From UBA6016 sp041915365 (lineage in GTDB: Bacteria; Campylobacterota; Campylobacteria; Campylobacterales; UBA6016), in assembly GCA_041915365.1 (NCBI GenBank), contig JAYSBP010000002.1, forward strand, positions 1-64,000: a DNA stretch of 64,000 nucleotides. Direction: 5' to 3'. The number at the start of each line of letters is the position of its first letter. Positions within the stretch are counted from its first letter, which is position 1. Below are positions 25,405 through 33,352 of the stretch, in pieces. The translations under genes were made by a program, and so were the position numbers. The notes under the pieces were generated by a model, which was not told where the DNA came from, ran no database searches, and worked only from the letters and a program-made list of their open reading frames with translations.

Positions 25405-26051
25405 TTTGCAGTCAATTTAGCGAATATCGTCGCAAACACGACTTTTGGCGAAGTATTTAGACCCAGTGCCTTGAATGCTGCGTCAAAAATTTCAAGTTTT
25501 TGGGAGTTTTTGAGTGGCTCTTTTTTTGATGGAGCTTTTTTGTAAGCGTCAAGGAGCATATACAAATACTCTTTAGCCTCTTCTTTATTCATACTTTCAC
25601 ACTTTTTTAGCGTTTCGAACATCAGCTCAGCACTCATCTTGGCAAAATCAATACTTATATCAAGAGAGGCTTTTTTGATTTTTATCTCGCACTCACTAAG
25701 CCTTGAGCGGACGGTCGGCAACAAGGCAGCTTTTGAGGCGACAAGAAGACAAAATTTTACGCCGTTTGGCGGCTCTTCGAGTAATTTTAAAAGTTTATTT
25801 TGGACGACAGTAGAGTAGTTCTCGCTTTTGATGACAAAAAGCCTGTTATCTTCGCCAGTAAGATAGGCGGATTCCATCAGCTCCTCAACATCTTCTACGA
25901 GTAAATCTTTTTGTTCTTTGAAGGGTTTTGGAAATATAAAAACAGCTCCGTCAAAACTGCTTTTTACAGTACTTATAGCGTGTTCGTAGTCATTGCAAAC
26001 GGCTACAAAACCGTTCGCCGAAAAAATATCGGTAGTAAACCCTCTAGCCAA
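25401..26051 (-). CDS. holB: DNA polymerase III delta-prime subunit-like protein
   Basis: Clamp-loader subunit of 216 residues, shorter than E. coli HolB (334) and without visible Walker A, as in epsilonproteobacterial versions. Recognised mainly by context between hobA and folP, and by the pattern VQNKLLKLLEEPPNGVKFCLL with LLPTVRSRLSECE, the SRC-like sensor region shared by DnaX and HolB proteins. ATPase activity is not expected from this sequence. Confidence 0.85.
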   Translation of the reverse strand: MARGFTTDIFSANGFVAVCNDYEHAISTVKSSFDGAVFIFPKPFKEQKDLLVEDVEELMESAYLTGEDNRLFVIKSENYSTVVQNKLLKLLEEPPNGVKFCLLVASKAALLPTVRSRLSECEIKIKKASLDISIDFAKMSAELMFETLKKCESMNKEEAKEYLYMLLDAYKKAPSKKEPLKNSQKLEIFDAAFKALGLNTSPKVVFATIFAKLTAK

Positions 26052-26057
26052 GGCTCG

Positions 26058-26624
26058 CTAGCCTAGCTTGACTTTTGAAAACATCACGGCATCGATAGTT
26101 TTGTCAAATATCGAAGCGAGCGATATAAGCTTGCTGTCAAGCGCCTCATCGAATGATTTTAGGTAAAAACTATTTGGCATTTGCTCATCAAAAATCCACA
26201 AGAACCCATCTCCACGCTCTTTTGCAAAAGCCGCCATTTTGTCATCACCCCTGCCGATATACCAAAAAATATAGTTTTTGAAGCTAATATCCAGCATATC
26301 CGTGTAAGCAGAAAAAGTCTCATTAGTACTAAAGCTATCAAGCCCGGGAAGCATACACTTTATTGAAAAAAACGGCAAAAAAGGTCTATTTTTGGATGGC
26401 TTATTGAGCGTCTTGATAAGATAATCGGCAAACCAGCCTCTATCTCTATCGGTAATAATTATGACGGCTGAACCGTTCATCACCGTACTGAGGCAGTTTT
26501 GCGTTAGCGGGACCCACTCAAAGCGTCTCTCTTCGAGCCATCCGTACTCACTTCTGTCTCTTATGGTTGAAAGAGTCCAGTCGAGAAGTTCTTTCACTTT
26601 AGTTTCCCAGTCCGTAAGCCTCAT
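26058..26624 (-). CDS. hobA: DnaA-interacting initiation factor HobA
   Basis: HobA is a DiaA-like (SIS-fold) tetramer that binds DnaA domain I-II and promotes orisome assembly; it is known from Helicobacter, Campylobacter and relatives. The 188-residue frame has the Trp-rich opening RLTDWETKVKELLDWTLSTI, the length of HobA (about 180) and the diagnostic neighbourhood lysC-hobA-holB-folP. It overlaps lysC by 26 bases. Assignment rests on length, start motif and synteny. Confidence 0.88.
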   Translation of the reverse strand: MRLTDWETKVKELLDWTLSTIRDRSEYGWLEERRFEWVPLTQNCLSTVMNGSAVIIITDRDRGWFADYLIKTLNKPSKNRPFLPFFSIKCMLPGLDSFSTNETFSAYTDMLDISFKNYIFWYIGRGDDKMAAFAKERGDGFLWIFDEQMPNSFYLKSFDEALDSKLISLASIFDKTIDAVMFSKVKLG

Positions 26625-27804
26625 GGAGTACTCTTACTGCAAGCTCACCGTATTTTTCGCCGATAACTATAGATATTTTAATCTCAGAGGTGCTTATCAT
26701 CAAAATATTGATGTTTTCAGCTGCAAGCGTCGTGAAAGCTTTTGCAGCAACGCCACTGTGACTTTTCATGCCTACACCAACTACCGATACTTTAGCAACA
26801 TCTGTATCATAAGTAGTAATAGCTCCGGCACTCTCAAATCTTTTCATTATCACTTTTGCGCGCTCTAATTCACTTTGTGGAACGGTAAAGCTGATATTTG
26901 CCTTGCTATCTTGGCCTACGTTTTGAACTATCATATCCACTACAATATTCTCATCTGAGAGTGCCTTGAATATATCTGCCGCAATTCCAGGTCTGTCATC
27001 AACACCTCTTACCGTTACTACGGCTTGATTTTTATCCAGCGCAATCCCGCTGACGAGTACGTTTTCCATCATGTCGTTTTCCTTTGTGATAAGCGTTCCT
27101 TCGTTTTCGTTGAAGCTGCTTCTTGTTACTAGATTTACGTTTAGTTTTTTGGCTAGTTCGACCGAGCGATTTTGTAGGACTTTTGCCCCTGCACTTGCCA
27201 GTTCAAGCATTTCGTCATAACTTATGACGTTTAGCTTCTTGGCTTTTGGCTCTATTCTTGGGTCTGTCGTATATACGCCGTCAACGTCCGTATATATCTC
27301 GCAAAGATCCGCACCGACGGCTCCCGCTATAGCAACGGCCGTAAGGTCGCTTCCGCCTCGCCCCAGAGTCGTCACGCTACCATCTTCCGTAATGCCCTGA
27401 AAACCGGCGACGACGATTATGTACCCTTCATTGACCTTGTCTCTCATATTTTTAGGGTCTATGTCGGCTATTCTGGCGGTAGTAAAATCAGAGTTTGTTC
27501 TAATGCCCGCTTGTCTGCCGCTCATCGCCATAGCCTTATGCCCTTTTGCATTCAGGGCGATAGCAAGAAGTCCAGCCGTAACTCTCTCGCCGGAGCTTAC
27601 GACAAAGTCCATCGCTTTTTTATCAGGGGTTTTTGTAAAGTGCTCTGTGTACTCTATAAGCTTATTGGTTTCACCGCTCATGGCCGAAACTACGACTATA
27701 ATTCCGTGCCCCTCTTTCGCACTTTTTGCTACTCTATTCGCTACGTTTTCTATTCTCTCTAGGTTGCCGACGCTAGTGCCGCCGAACTTTTGAACTATCA
27801 GCAT
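26599..27804 (-). CDS. lysC: Aspartate kinase
   Basis: Phosphorylates aspartate, entry to lysine, threonine and methionine synthesis; homoserine from this path feeds the MetY enzyme at 43601. It has the KFGGTSV start (residues 5-11), the kinase domain with TLGRGGSDLTAVA, and two C-terminal ACT domains (about 260-401) for allosteric control. Monofunctional, 401 aa, normal length. Leftward run with hobA, holB and folP. Confidence 0.97.
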   Translation of the reverse strand: MLIVQKFGGTSVGNLERIENVANRVAKSAKEGHGIIVVVSAMSGETNKLIEYTEHFTKTPDKKAMDFVVSSGERVTAGLLAIALNAKGHKAMAMSGRQAGIRTNSDFTTARIADIDPKNMRDKVNEGYIIVVAGFQGITEDGSVTTLGRGGSDLTAVAIAGAVGADLCEIYTDVDGVYTTDPRIEPKAKKLNVISYDEMLELASAGAKVLQNRSVELAKKLNVNLVTRSSFNENEGTLITKENDMMENVLVSGIALDKNQAVVTVRGVDDRPGIAADIFKALSDENIVVDMIVQNVGQDSKANISFTVPQSELERAKVIMKRFESAGAITTYDTDVAKVSVVGVGMKSHSGVAAKAFTTLAAENINILMISTSEIKISIVIGEKYGELAVRVLHEAYGLGN

Positions 27805-27826
27805 CTCTTAACTCTTTTTGAAAAAA

Positions 27827-28300
27827 TTAAATGAAGCCCTCTCTTTTGAAATACGAGAGAACTTTTTTATAAATTGGTTTTTTAAAATGCGAAATAAAAC
27901 CAAAAACACCGTCAAATTGTACGAATTTATACTCGTTAAACTCTGGATGCTCTGTTTTTATATCTACCTCTGAGTCATTTTTTAATCTAACAAGGTAGTA
28001 TTTTTGTTTTTGGCCGCTGTAGTTGTATAACTTTTTGTTTTTGGCGACACCTTCGGGAAAGTCGTAAAACTCCCATTCGGGATATTCACAGATAATCTCT
28101 ATATTATCTGTGCCTATCTCTTCTTTTAGCTCCCTAAAAAGCGCATCTCTTGGGGTCTCTCCGTCATCTATCCCGCCTTGCGGAAACTGCCAAACATCCT
28201 TCATATCGCTTCTAAGGCCTATAAAAACCTTCATCTGAGCCGGATAATCCGATGATAAAACTACTGCGGCAACGTTTGGTCGATATATTTTCTCTGCCAT
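27827..28300 (-). CDS. rppH: RNA pyrophosphohydrolase (Nudix)
   Basis: Removes pyrophosphate from 5' triphosphate RNA to start decay. The 157-residue protein has the full Nudix box GGIDDGETPRDALFRELKEE (residues about 42-61) and the start YRPNVAAVVL typical of RppH/NudH. Known earlier in Helicobacter as invasion protein A homologue next to lysC, the same neighbour as here. A 16-bp palindrome lies between it and the divergent hemW. Confidence 0.94.
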   Translation of the reverse strand: MAEKIYRPNVAAVVLSSDYPAQMKVFIGLRSDMKDVWQFPQGGIDDGETPRDALFRELKEEIGTDNIEIICEYPEWEFYDFPEGVAKNKKLYNYSGQKQKYYLVRLKNDSEVDIKTEHPEFNEYKFVQFDGVFGFISHFKKPIYKKVLSYFKREGFI

Positions 28301-28313
28301 CTGCCGCCTCTTT

Positions 28314-28329
28314 GGTTTACGTGTAAACC
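28314..28329. promoter_or_regulatory. Palindrome in the rppH-hemW divergent gap
   Basis: GGTTTAC-GT-GTAAACC is a perfect 7-bp inverted repeat with a two-base centre, lying 14 bases upstream of rppH and about 43 upstream of hemW. The tiny centre argues for a dimeric regulator site rather than an RNA hairpin. The binding protein is unknown. Confidence 0.5.
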
Positions 28330-28371
28330 TAGCTTATTCTGGCTAAAATGCTATCAAAAAAAGGATAAAAA

Positions 28372-29412
28372 CTGCTTTATTTGCATATACCTTTTTGCGA
28401 GAAAAGATGCGGCTATTGCGCTTTTAACACCTTCGCCGATAAAGCAGGTATGATTAGCGAATACGTCGATGCGCTCTGCTCACAAATAGACGCAAAACTT
28501 GCAGAGTTTGACAATCTTGCTCTTGAGAGCGTATATTTTGGCGGTGGCACTCCATCTATGCTAAAAATCTCAGATTTTGAAAAAATATTCAAAAAAATAT
28601 CACCGTACATAGACACGAATACTGAAATAACGGTAGAGGCAAACCCTTCAAGTTGGGGTCTTGAGAAGGCAAAAAGCGTTTTTTCTATGGGGGCGAACAG
28701 ACTAAGCCTTGGGGTACAAAGCCTAAACGATGAAAAATTATCATTTTTATCAAGAGTTCATGACTCAAAAAGTGCGTTGATAGCTTACGGGCATAGCATA
28801 ACCGCCGGATTTTCAAATATATCCGTCGATTTTATGTACGACACAAAATTTGACGACGAGAAATTTGTAGAGGAAGAACTGAATGCTTTTCTTGCACTAA
28901 ACGCAATGCACATCTCCGCTTATTCGCTTACGATAGAAGACGGGACGCCTTTTGAGAAAAATAAGATAGCAACCAGATATGATGCCGATATGGCACAAAA
29001 AATAGCCGCCACAATCAAGCAAGCAGGCTACGAACACTATGAAGTCGCAAGCTTTGGCAAAATGCGCTCAAAACATAATTTTGGCTACTGGGAGTATAAA
29101 AAATATATCGGGGTCGGAGCTGGAGCCGTCGGCTTTGACGGGCAAAGGCGGCTATATCCGCACAAAAAAATAGAGGACTACATAAAAAACCCATTTTTTG
29201 CAGATACCGAAGAGCTAAGCATTGATGATATGAGAGCTGAGAAAATACTTTTAGGGCTAAGAAGCGCCATTGGCGTCCCAAAAAACCTACTTACAAACAA
29301 TAAAGAAACCGTAGGTTGGTTGGTAGAAAACGGGGTAATCAGCGAAGTTGACGACAAAATAATATGCAATGATTTTTTCGTGGCGGACGAGGTGGCTGCT
29401 AGACTTCTTTAG
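28372..29412 (+). CDS. hemW: HemW-like radical SAM protein (oxygen-independent coproporphyrinogen III oxidase family)
   Basis: Radical SAM enzyme of 346 residues with the cluster motif CxxxCxxC in FCEKRCGYC right at the N-terminus, then VYFGGGTPSML and NRLSLGVQS. The single short N-terminus and the LLYLHIPFC start match HemW, a heme chaperone, rather than HemN. The start is odd: family members start just before LLYLHIPFC, but no ATG, GTG or TTG exists there. A CTG at 28372 stands six bases after AAGGA, with a stop codon just upstream; the next usable start is TTG at 28381, inside the conserved motif. Confidence 0.9.
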   Translation: MLYLHIPFCEKRCGYCAFNTFADKAGMISEYVDALCSQIDAKLAEFDNLALESVYFGGGTPSMLKISDFEKIFKKISPYIDTNTEITVEANPSSWGLEKAKSVFSMGANRLSLGVQSLNDEKLSFLSRVHDSKSALIAYGHSITAGFSNISVDFMYDTKFDDEKFVEEELNAFLALNAMHISAYSLTIEDGTPFEKNKIATRYDADMAQKIAATIKQAGYEHYEVASFGKMRSKHNFGYWEYKKYIGVGAGAVGFDGQRRLYPHKKIEDYIKNPFFADTEELSIDDMRAEKILLGLRSAIGVPKNLLTNNKETVGWLVENGVISEVDDKIICNDFFVADEVAARLL

Positions 29413-31404
29413 TTAAAGTACTCCACCATATTTCTACCACCTTTTTTGGCGGCGTAAAGCGCTTTGTCCGCATGCTCCACCAAAGTATCAAACTCCAAAT
29501 CATGACTAGCCTCGGCAACTCCAAAACTGCATGTCACAGTCCCTATTTGTTCAAAAGGATATTCCTCTATCGCAACTCTGATTTTCTCAGCCAAAACACC
29601 TGCGTTATGCAAACCCGTACTTGGCGTAAGTATTATAAACTCCTCGCCGCCCCATCTGACAAAAGTATCGGATTCACGTACCAAGCCGCCAACCAATGAG
29701 GCTATGGTTTTTAAGGCATAGTCACCGATATTGTGACCGTATGTGTCGTTTATTTTTTTGAAATAATCTATGTCAAAAATTACAAGCGATAAGGGATGCC
29801 TCTCTCTTCTTAGCTTTTTAAACTCATAGGTGGCTATCTCTTTTAGCTTATTTCTGTTGTATATTCCTGTCAGAGAATCGGTGGTTGCTAGCTTCTCTAG
29901 CTCTTTGGTCTGGTTTTGCAAAAGCTCTTTTTGAAGATAGCTCTCGGTTATATCAAATAAAGACACCAAAACCGACCCCTCCGATGCGCCGAGGTCTATC
30001 GCCTTGACGGAGAATATCCTCTCTTCCCCCCCTAACCCTGTCAAACATTTTAGCAAGACTCTCCACCGAGATAGCGGTATTTTTTAGCGCCACCTTAATC
30101 CAAGTATCTTTTCCATCAAACTCCAAAAATCCAGTTTGCGGCAAGAAGTTTTCACAAATGCAACTATGAGATAACAAAAACTCATCGATACTTTTAACGC
30201 CAAAAAAGTTTAGTAGGCTTTTGTTTGAGGAGACTATTTTCTTTCCATCTGTAACCAAAATAATCTCAGGGAGTATGTCGATGATTTTTTTGATTTGCTC
30301 ACTCTCTTTTTTGATGTGAGTAATATCGTGAAATACAAGCTGCAATACGTTGTCGTCTATTTTGGCTATTGAGACGTCAAAACTCTTGTCGCCAATTCCT
30401 ATCTCAATCGCCTCCCCGCCGCTACCGTTCCAAGCCGCTTCAAGACTTTTTTCAAAACCGTCACAAGATATTATGTCCGTTATCTTAAAATCGAACAGCT
30501 CAACATCAAGTATCGTTTTTGCGGTTATATTGTGCCAGACGATATAGTAGCCCCCATAGCTCTTTTCGACTTCCAATATAGGCGTAGGTATGGCATATAG
30601 GGAGTCTCTGGCACTTTTTAGCTTTTTTTCTAGCAAGTTTTGATAGCTATCTTTGATATTTCTAGTAAGGTCTCGTCTCGACAAAACACCCACCAGCTCG
30701 CCGCCGCTGCCAGCCACTACGACTTGTGTTAAATTCTTTTGTTTCATAAGAAGCGAAATACTATCTACACTTGCAAACTCTTCCACTATACCGACATCAC
30801 AAGACATAAAATTCGATACAGGTTCGTCAAATGAGCTATGGTTTTTCATAGCTGACAATATATCGATGTCCGTGATTGAACCTACAAGCTTGCCGGAATC
30901 AAAAATAGGTAAAAAACCTATACGATAGTTGCCCATCAATGATGCACAATGCCTAATCGTATCATTGGTATCAACAGACACAACTCTGTTTTTCGAAATT
31001 AAATTTATGGCTTTTTGTTTTAGCCTATCGCTTTTACTCTCAAAATACTCTATTATCGTATCTTGCGTCAAAAGTCCGACAAATCTATTTTCTGAGTCTA
31101 CTATTGGAACTTGTTTGATGTTTTTTGAGATGAGGGTATCCACTACATACTCGACAGACCTATTGGCGTGAAAGCTGACCACCTCTTTTGTGGCTATACT
31201 GAATGCGCTATCCGTATATGAAAATCCATCCAAAAAAGCGTCTATAAAATTGCTCTCGGTTATTATCCCGACAACCTTCCCATCTTCCAAGAAAACGCCG
31301 GTTTTATATTCGGAGTTATCCATTTTTTCGAGAGCGTCAGAAATACTAATATCTTTTTGAAATACCAAAACATCTTTTTTGGCGAGAAAATCCAAGGAAA
31401 CCAA
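29409..31404 (-). pseudogene. CBS-PAS-GGDEF diguanylate cyclase split by a frameshift at a G7 tract
   Basis: Two overlapping frames (29953-31404 and 29409-30056) make one protein of about 664 residues if one base is removed from a run of seven G (minus strand; 30026-30032). The first part has four CBS motifs (about residues 1-270), which usually bind adenine nucleotides, and two PAS-like domains (about 285-470); the second has the end of a PAS domain and a GGDEF domain with intact active site GGEEF and an RESD inhibitory site five residues before it. Fused, it would make cyclic di-GMP in response to an energy or redox signal. As read, the cyclase is out of frame. A homopolymeric G run suggests phase variation; sequencing error or recent decay are alternatives. 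Confidence 0.85.
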
Positions 31405-31417
31405 CAGCGTGCCCCTC

Positions 31418-31747
31418 TTACTTGTTTTTTAGGACTTTTACGGCGACAAAATAATCTTTTTGAGGCACTATAAAATATTTTAATTTATTATATCTAAACT
31501 GCGCTTTTAGTGATACTTTTGGGACTTCAAATAAGACCTTTGGGTATTCAATGCCGCCGTCAAAAAGTTTGTTGCATCTAAGTATTCTAAAGATTGATGA
31601 CAAAAGCGCACGCCAAAATCCATTAGTCTCGAACTGCCAAATCGCATATTCGCTACAACTTGGATAATAACGACATGAGCCTACAGTAATCGGAGACAAA
31701 AACTTCTGATAAAACCTAACAAAAGCGATTGCCGCCTTACGAATCAA
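31418..31747 (-). CDS. yidD: Membrane protein insertion efficiency factor YidD
   Basis: Small protein that assists YidC. The signature is clear: FYQKFLSPITVGSCRYYPSCSEYA, given here in two parts, with the Cys pair, then a helix (FWRALLSSIFRILRCNKLF) and a diverged C-terminal tail longer than usual. No ATG precedes the conserved IRKAAIAF; I propose TTG at 31747 (about 109 aa), preceded by GGAGAGAGGG. It overlaps the end of the molybdopterin-binding gene by eleven bases. Confidence 0.85.
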   Translation of the reverse strand: MIRKAAIAFVRFYQKFLSPITVGSCRYYPSCSEYAIWQFETNGFWRALLSSIFRILRCNKLFDGGIEYPKVLFEVPKVSLKAQFRYNKLKYFIVPQKDYFVAVKVLKNK

Positions 31748-32483
31748 AATATCCGCCCTCTCTCCATTTGTACCCTTTTTTCTCCGTGAGCGTAACGAAA
31801 TGCTCAAATACGTCATCCGTTACGCAAGAGCTATGAGAAGCTAGGTATAGCTCTACGGCCCTCTTATCGCCGTCCATTATTGGAAGACTGGAAAATTCTA
31901 CGGATAGTGGCAAGGTCTGCATAATATCGATAATCTCACCCTCCGAGCAAAAAGCAGTAAACGTTTTTTTAAATTTTTGAATACCCCTTGGATAGAACCT
32001 ATCTAGTGCCTCAACGACCATCGGATGAGCCATCTGCGGAAATCCTGGGACAAAAAAATACTTATCTTCTAGATAAAAACCTGATATTTGGTTTATCGGA
32101 TTTGACAAAAGTCCTGCATTTTTTGGCAAATATCCCATTTTAACCCTGTCTGGATACGCCTTTTCACCGAACTTATCAGTAATAATTTTTACCATTTCAT
32201 TGTTGTATTCCATATATCCGTCACTAAAAACTGTGGCTGCGACATCTCTAGTATAGTCATCGGGGGTTGAACCTATTCCGCCAAAACAAAACATAACGGA
32301 ATCTTTATCGTGCTTGATTAGCCTAAATACATCCTCGATAAACAACGGTTCGTCTTTTATTACAAAACTGGCTTTTAGCTCCCAGCCGCGTTTCAAAAGT
32401 TCGGTATTTAAAAATTCAAAGTGTGAGTCTTTTCGGCGTCCATTTAGAAGCTCGGTGCCTATGATACAAGCGTAGAAATTCAT
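31737..32483 (-). CDS. MoaB/Mog (CinA-N type) molybdopterin-binding domain protein
   Basis: A 248-residue protein starting MNFYACIIGTELLNGRRKDS, the opening of CinA-like domains (IGTELLNGxxxDxN), with FCFGGIGSTPDDYTR as the conserved GGxGxTxDD loop. It lacks the CinA C-terminal deamidase domain. Members act in molybdopterin adenylation or as nucleotide-repair hydrolases; which applies is unclear. It lies downstream of adk with a terminator-like hairpin between. Confidence 0.8.
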   Translation of the reverse strand: MNFYACIIGTELLNGRRKDSHFEFLNTELLKRGWELKASFVIKDEPLFIEDVFRLIKHDKDSVMFCFGGIGSTPDDYTRDVAATVFSDGYMEYNNEMVKIITDKFGEKAYPDRVKMGYLPKNAGLLSNPINQISGFYLEDKYFFVPGFPQMAHPMVVEALDRFYPRGIQKFKKTFTAFCSEGEIIDIMQTLPLSVEFSSLPIMDGDKRAVELYLASHSSCVTDDVFEHFVTLTEKKGYKWREGGYFDS

Positions 32484-32508
32484 TTTTTACCTTTAAAAAC
32501 AAAAGGTA

Positions 32509-32528
32509 TCCGTCGCAAGTGCGACGGA
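32509..32528 (-). terminator. Terminator after adk
   Basis: TCCGTCGC-AAGT-GCGACGGA is a perfect 8-bp stem between adk and the next leftward gene, followed on the minus strand by TACCTTTTGTTTTT. Confidence 0.75.
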
Positions 32529-32542
32529 ATTTTGCTGTTTAT

Positions 32543-33115
32543 TTAGATTTTTGTTTTGATATATGCTTCCATATCTGCAACTATCTCTTCTATAGTTCTT
32601 TCCGCATTTATAGTGTGATAGATGTTTTTTGCATTGTAAAAGCTTCTAATTGCCTCTAGCGGCCCCATAAATACAGCCATTCTATTGTTGAATACTTCAT
32701 TGTTATCGTCAGCGCCTCTTGCACGTCCAAGCACTCTATCTCTAGCAACTTCTTCGCTTACCATTACTTCAATTACATTTGTTAGTTCAACTTCTGGCTC
32801 GCCCTTTAGAACTTCGTCTAGTTTTTCCATTTGCTCAACACTTCTCGGGAAGCCATCGATTAGGATTACGTTTTTGGGGCTCCCTTTGATAGCTTTTACA
32901 ACTGTATTTATTACTATCTCTAGTGGCACTAGATTTCCTTTTGATACAAAACCATCAATTGTTTGTCCAAGCTCAGAACCGCTTGCAACTTCTTCTCTTA
33001 GTAGGTCGCCGGTAGAGTAGTGAGCCACTTTGTCTTCATTGTTTTTTGCAATTATACTAGCGTCCGTAGTTTTACCGCTTCCCGGTGCTCCGATTATCAA
33101 AAACAGTTTTTTCAT
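32543..33115 (-). CDS. adk: Adenylate kinase
   Basis: Interconverts ATP, AMP and ADP. P-loop GAPGSGKTT at residues 8-16, NMP-binding GDLLREEVASG and the LIDGFPRSVEQ motif are present. At 190 residues the long zinc LID domain is lacking; the short loop reads GRARGADDN, as in Helicobacter Adk. Upstream are a FeoA-like gene and aspS, in one leftward run with gaps of a few bases. Confidence 0.96.
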   Translation of the reverse strand: MKKLFLIIGAPGSGKTTDASIIAKNNEDKVAHYSTGDLLREEVASGSELGQTIDGFVSKGNLVPLEIVINTVVKAIKGSPKNVILIDGFPRSVEQMEKLDEVLKGEPEVELTNVIEVMVSEEVARDRVLGRARGADDNNEVFNNRMAVFMGPLEAIRSFYNAKNIYHTINAERTIEEIVADMEAYIKTKI

Positions 33116-33118
33116 TCT

Positions 33119-33352
33119 TTATCCCCTCTTTATAAGTTTTACTTGAATTTTTTTTGCCTCTGTCTTAGAGATTGCTATCTTGGTACCGTCTATATCAAGA
33201 AGTACCGGAGACAAAAACGAATTAGAGAAGACTCTCGCCCTCTCCCCCTTTGTGACCCCCATTGAACAAATACGGCTCTCCACATCGCAAAAAGGAGCCA
33301 AAAACTCCTCTATCTCGATAAAATCGCCCTCTTTTGTGTCGGCTAATCTCAA
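33119..33352 (-). CDS. FeoA-domain protein
   Basis: A 77-residue protein with the SH3-like FeoA fold throughout: ADTKEGDFIEIEE, the central RICSMGVTKGERARVF (family pattern RLxxMGhxxGxxh) and a closing strand TKIAISKTEAKKIQV. FeoA domains support ferrous iron uptake by FeoB or form part of DtxR-like regulators. No feoB is adjacent; it sits between aspS (four-base overlap) and adk, so its partner is elsewhere. Confidence 0.85.
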   Translation of the reverse strand: MRLADTKEGDFIEIEEFLAPFCDVESRICSMGVTKGERARVFSNSFLSPVLLDIDGTKIAISKTEAKKIQVKLIKRG

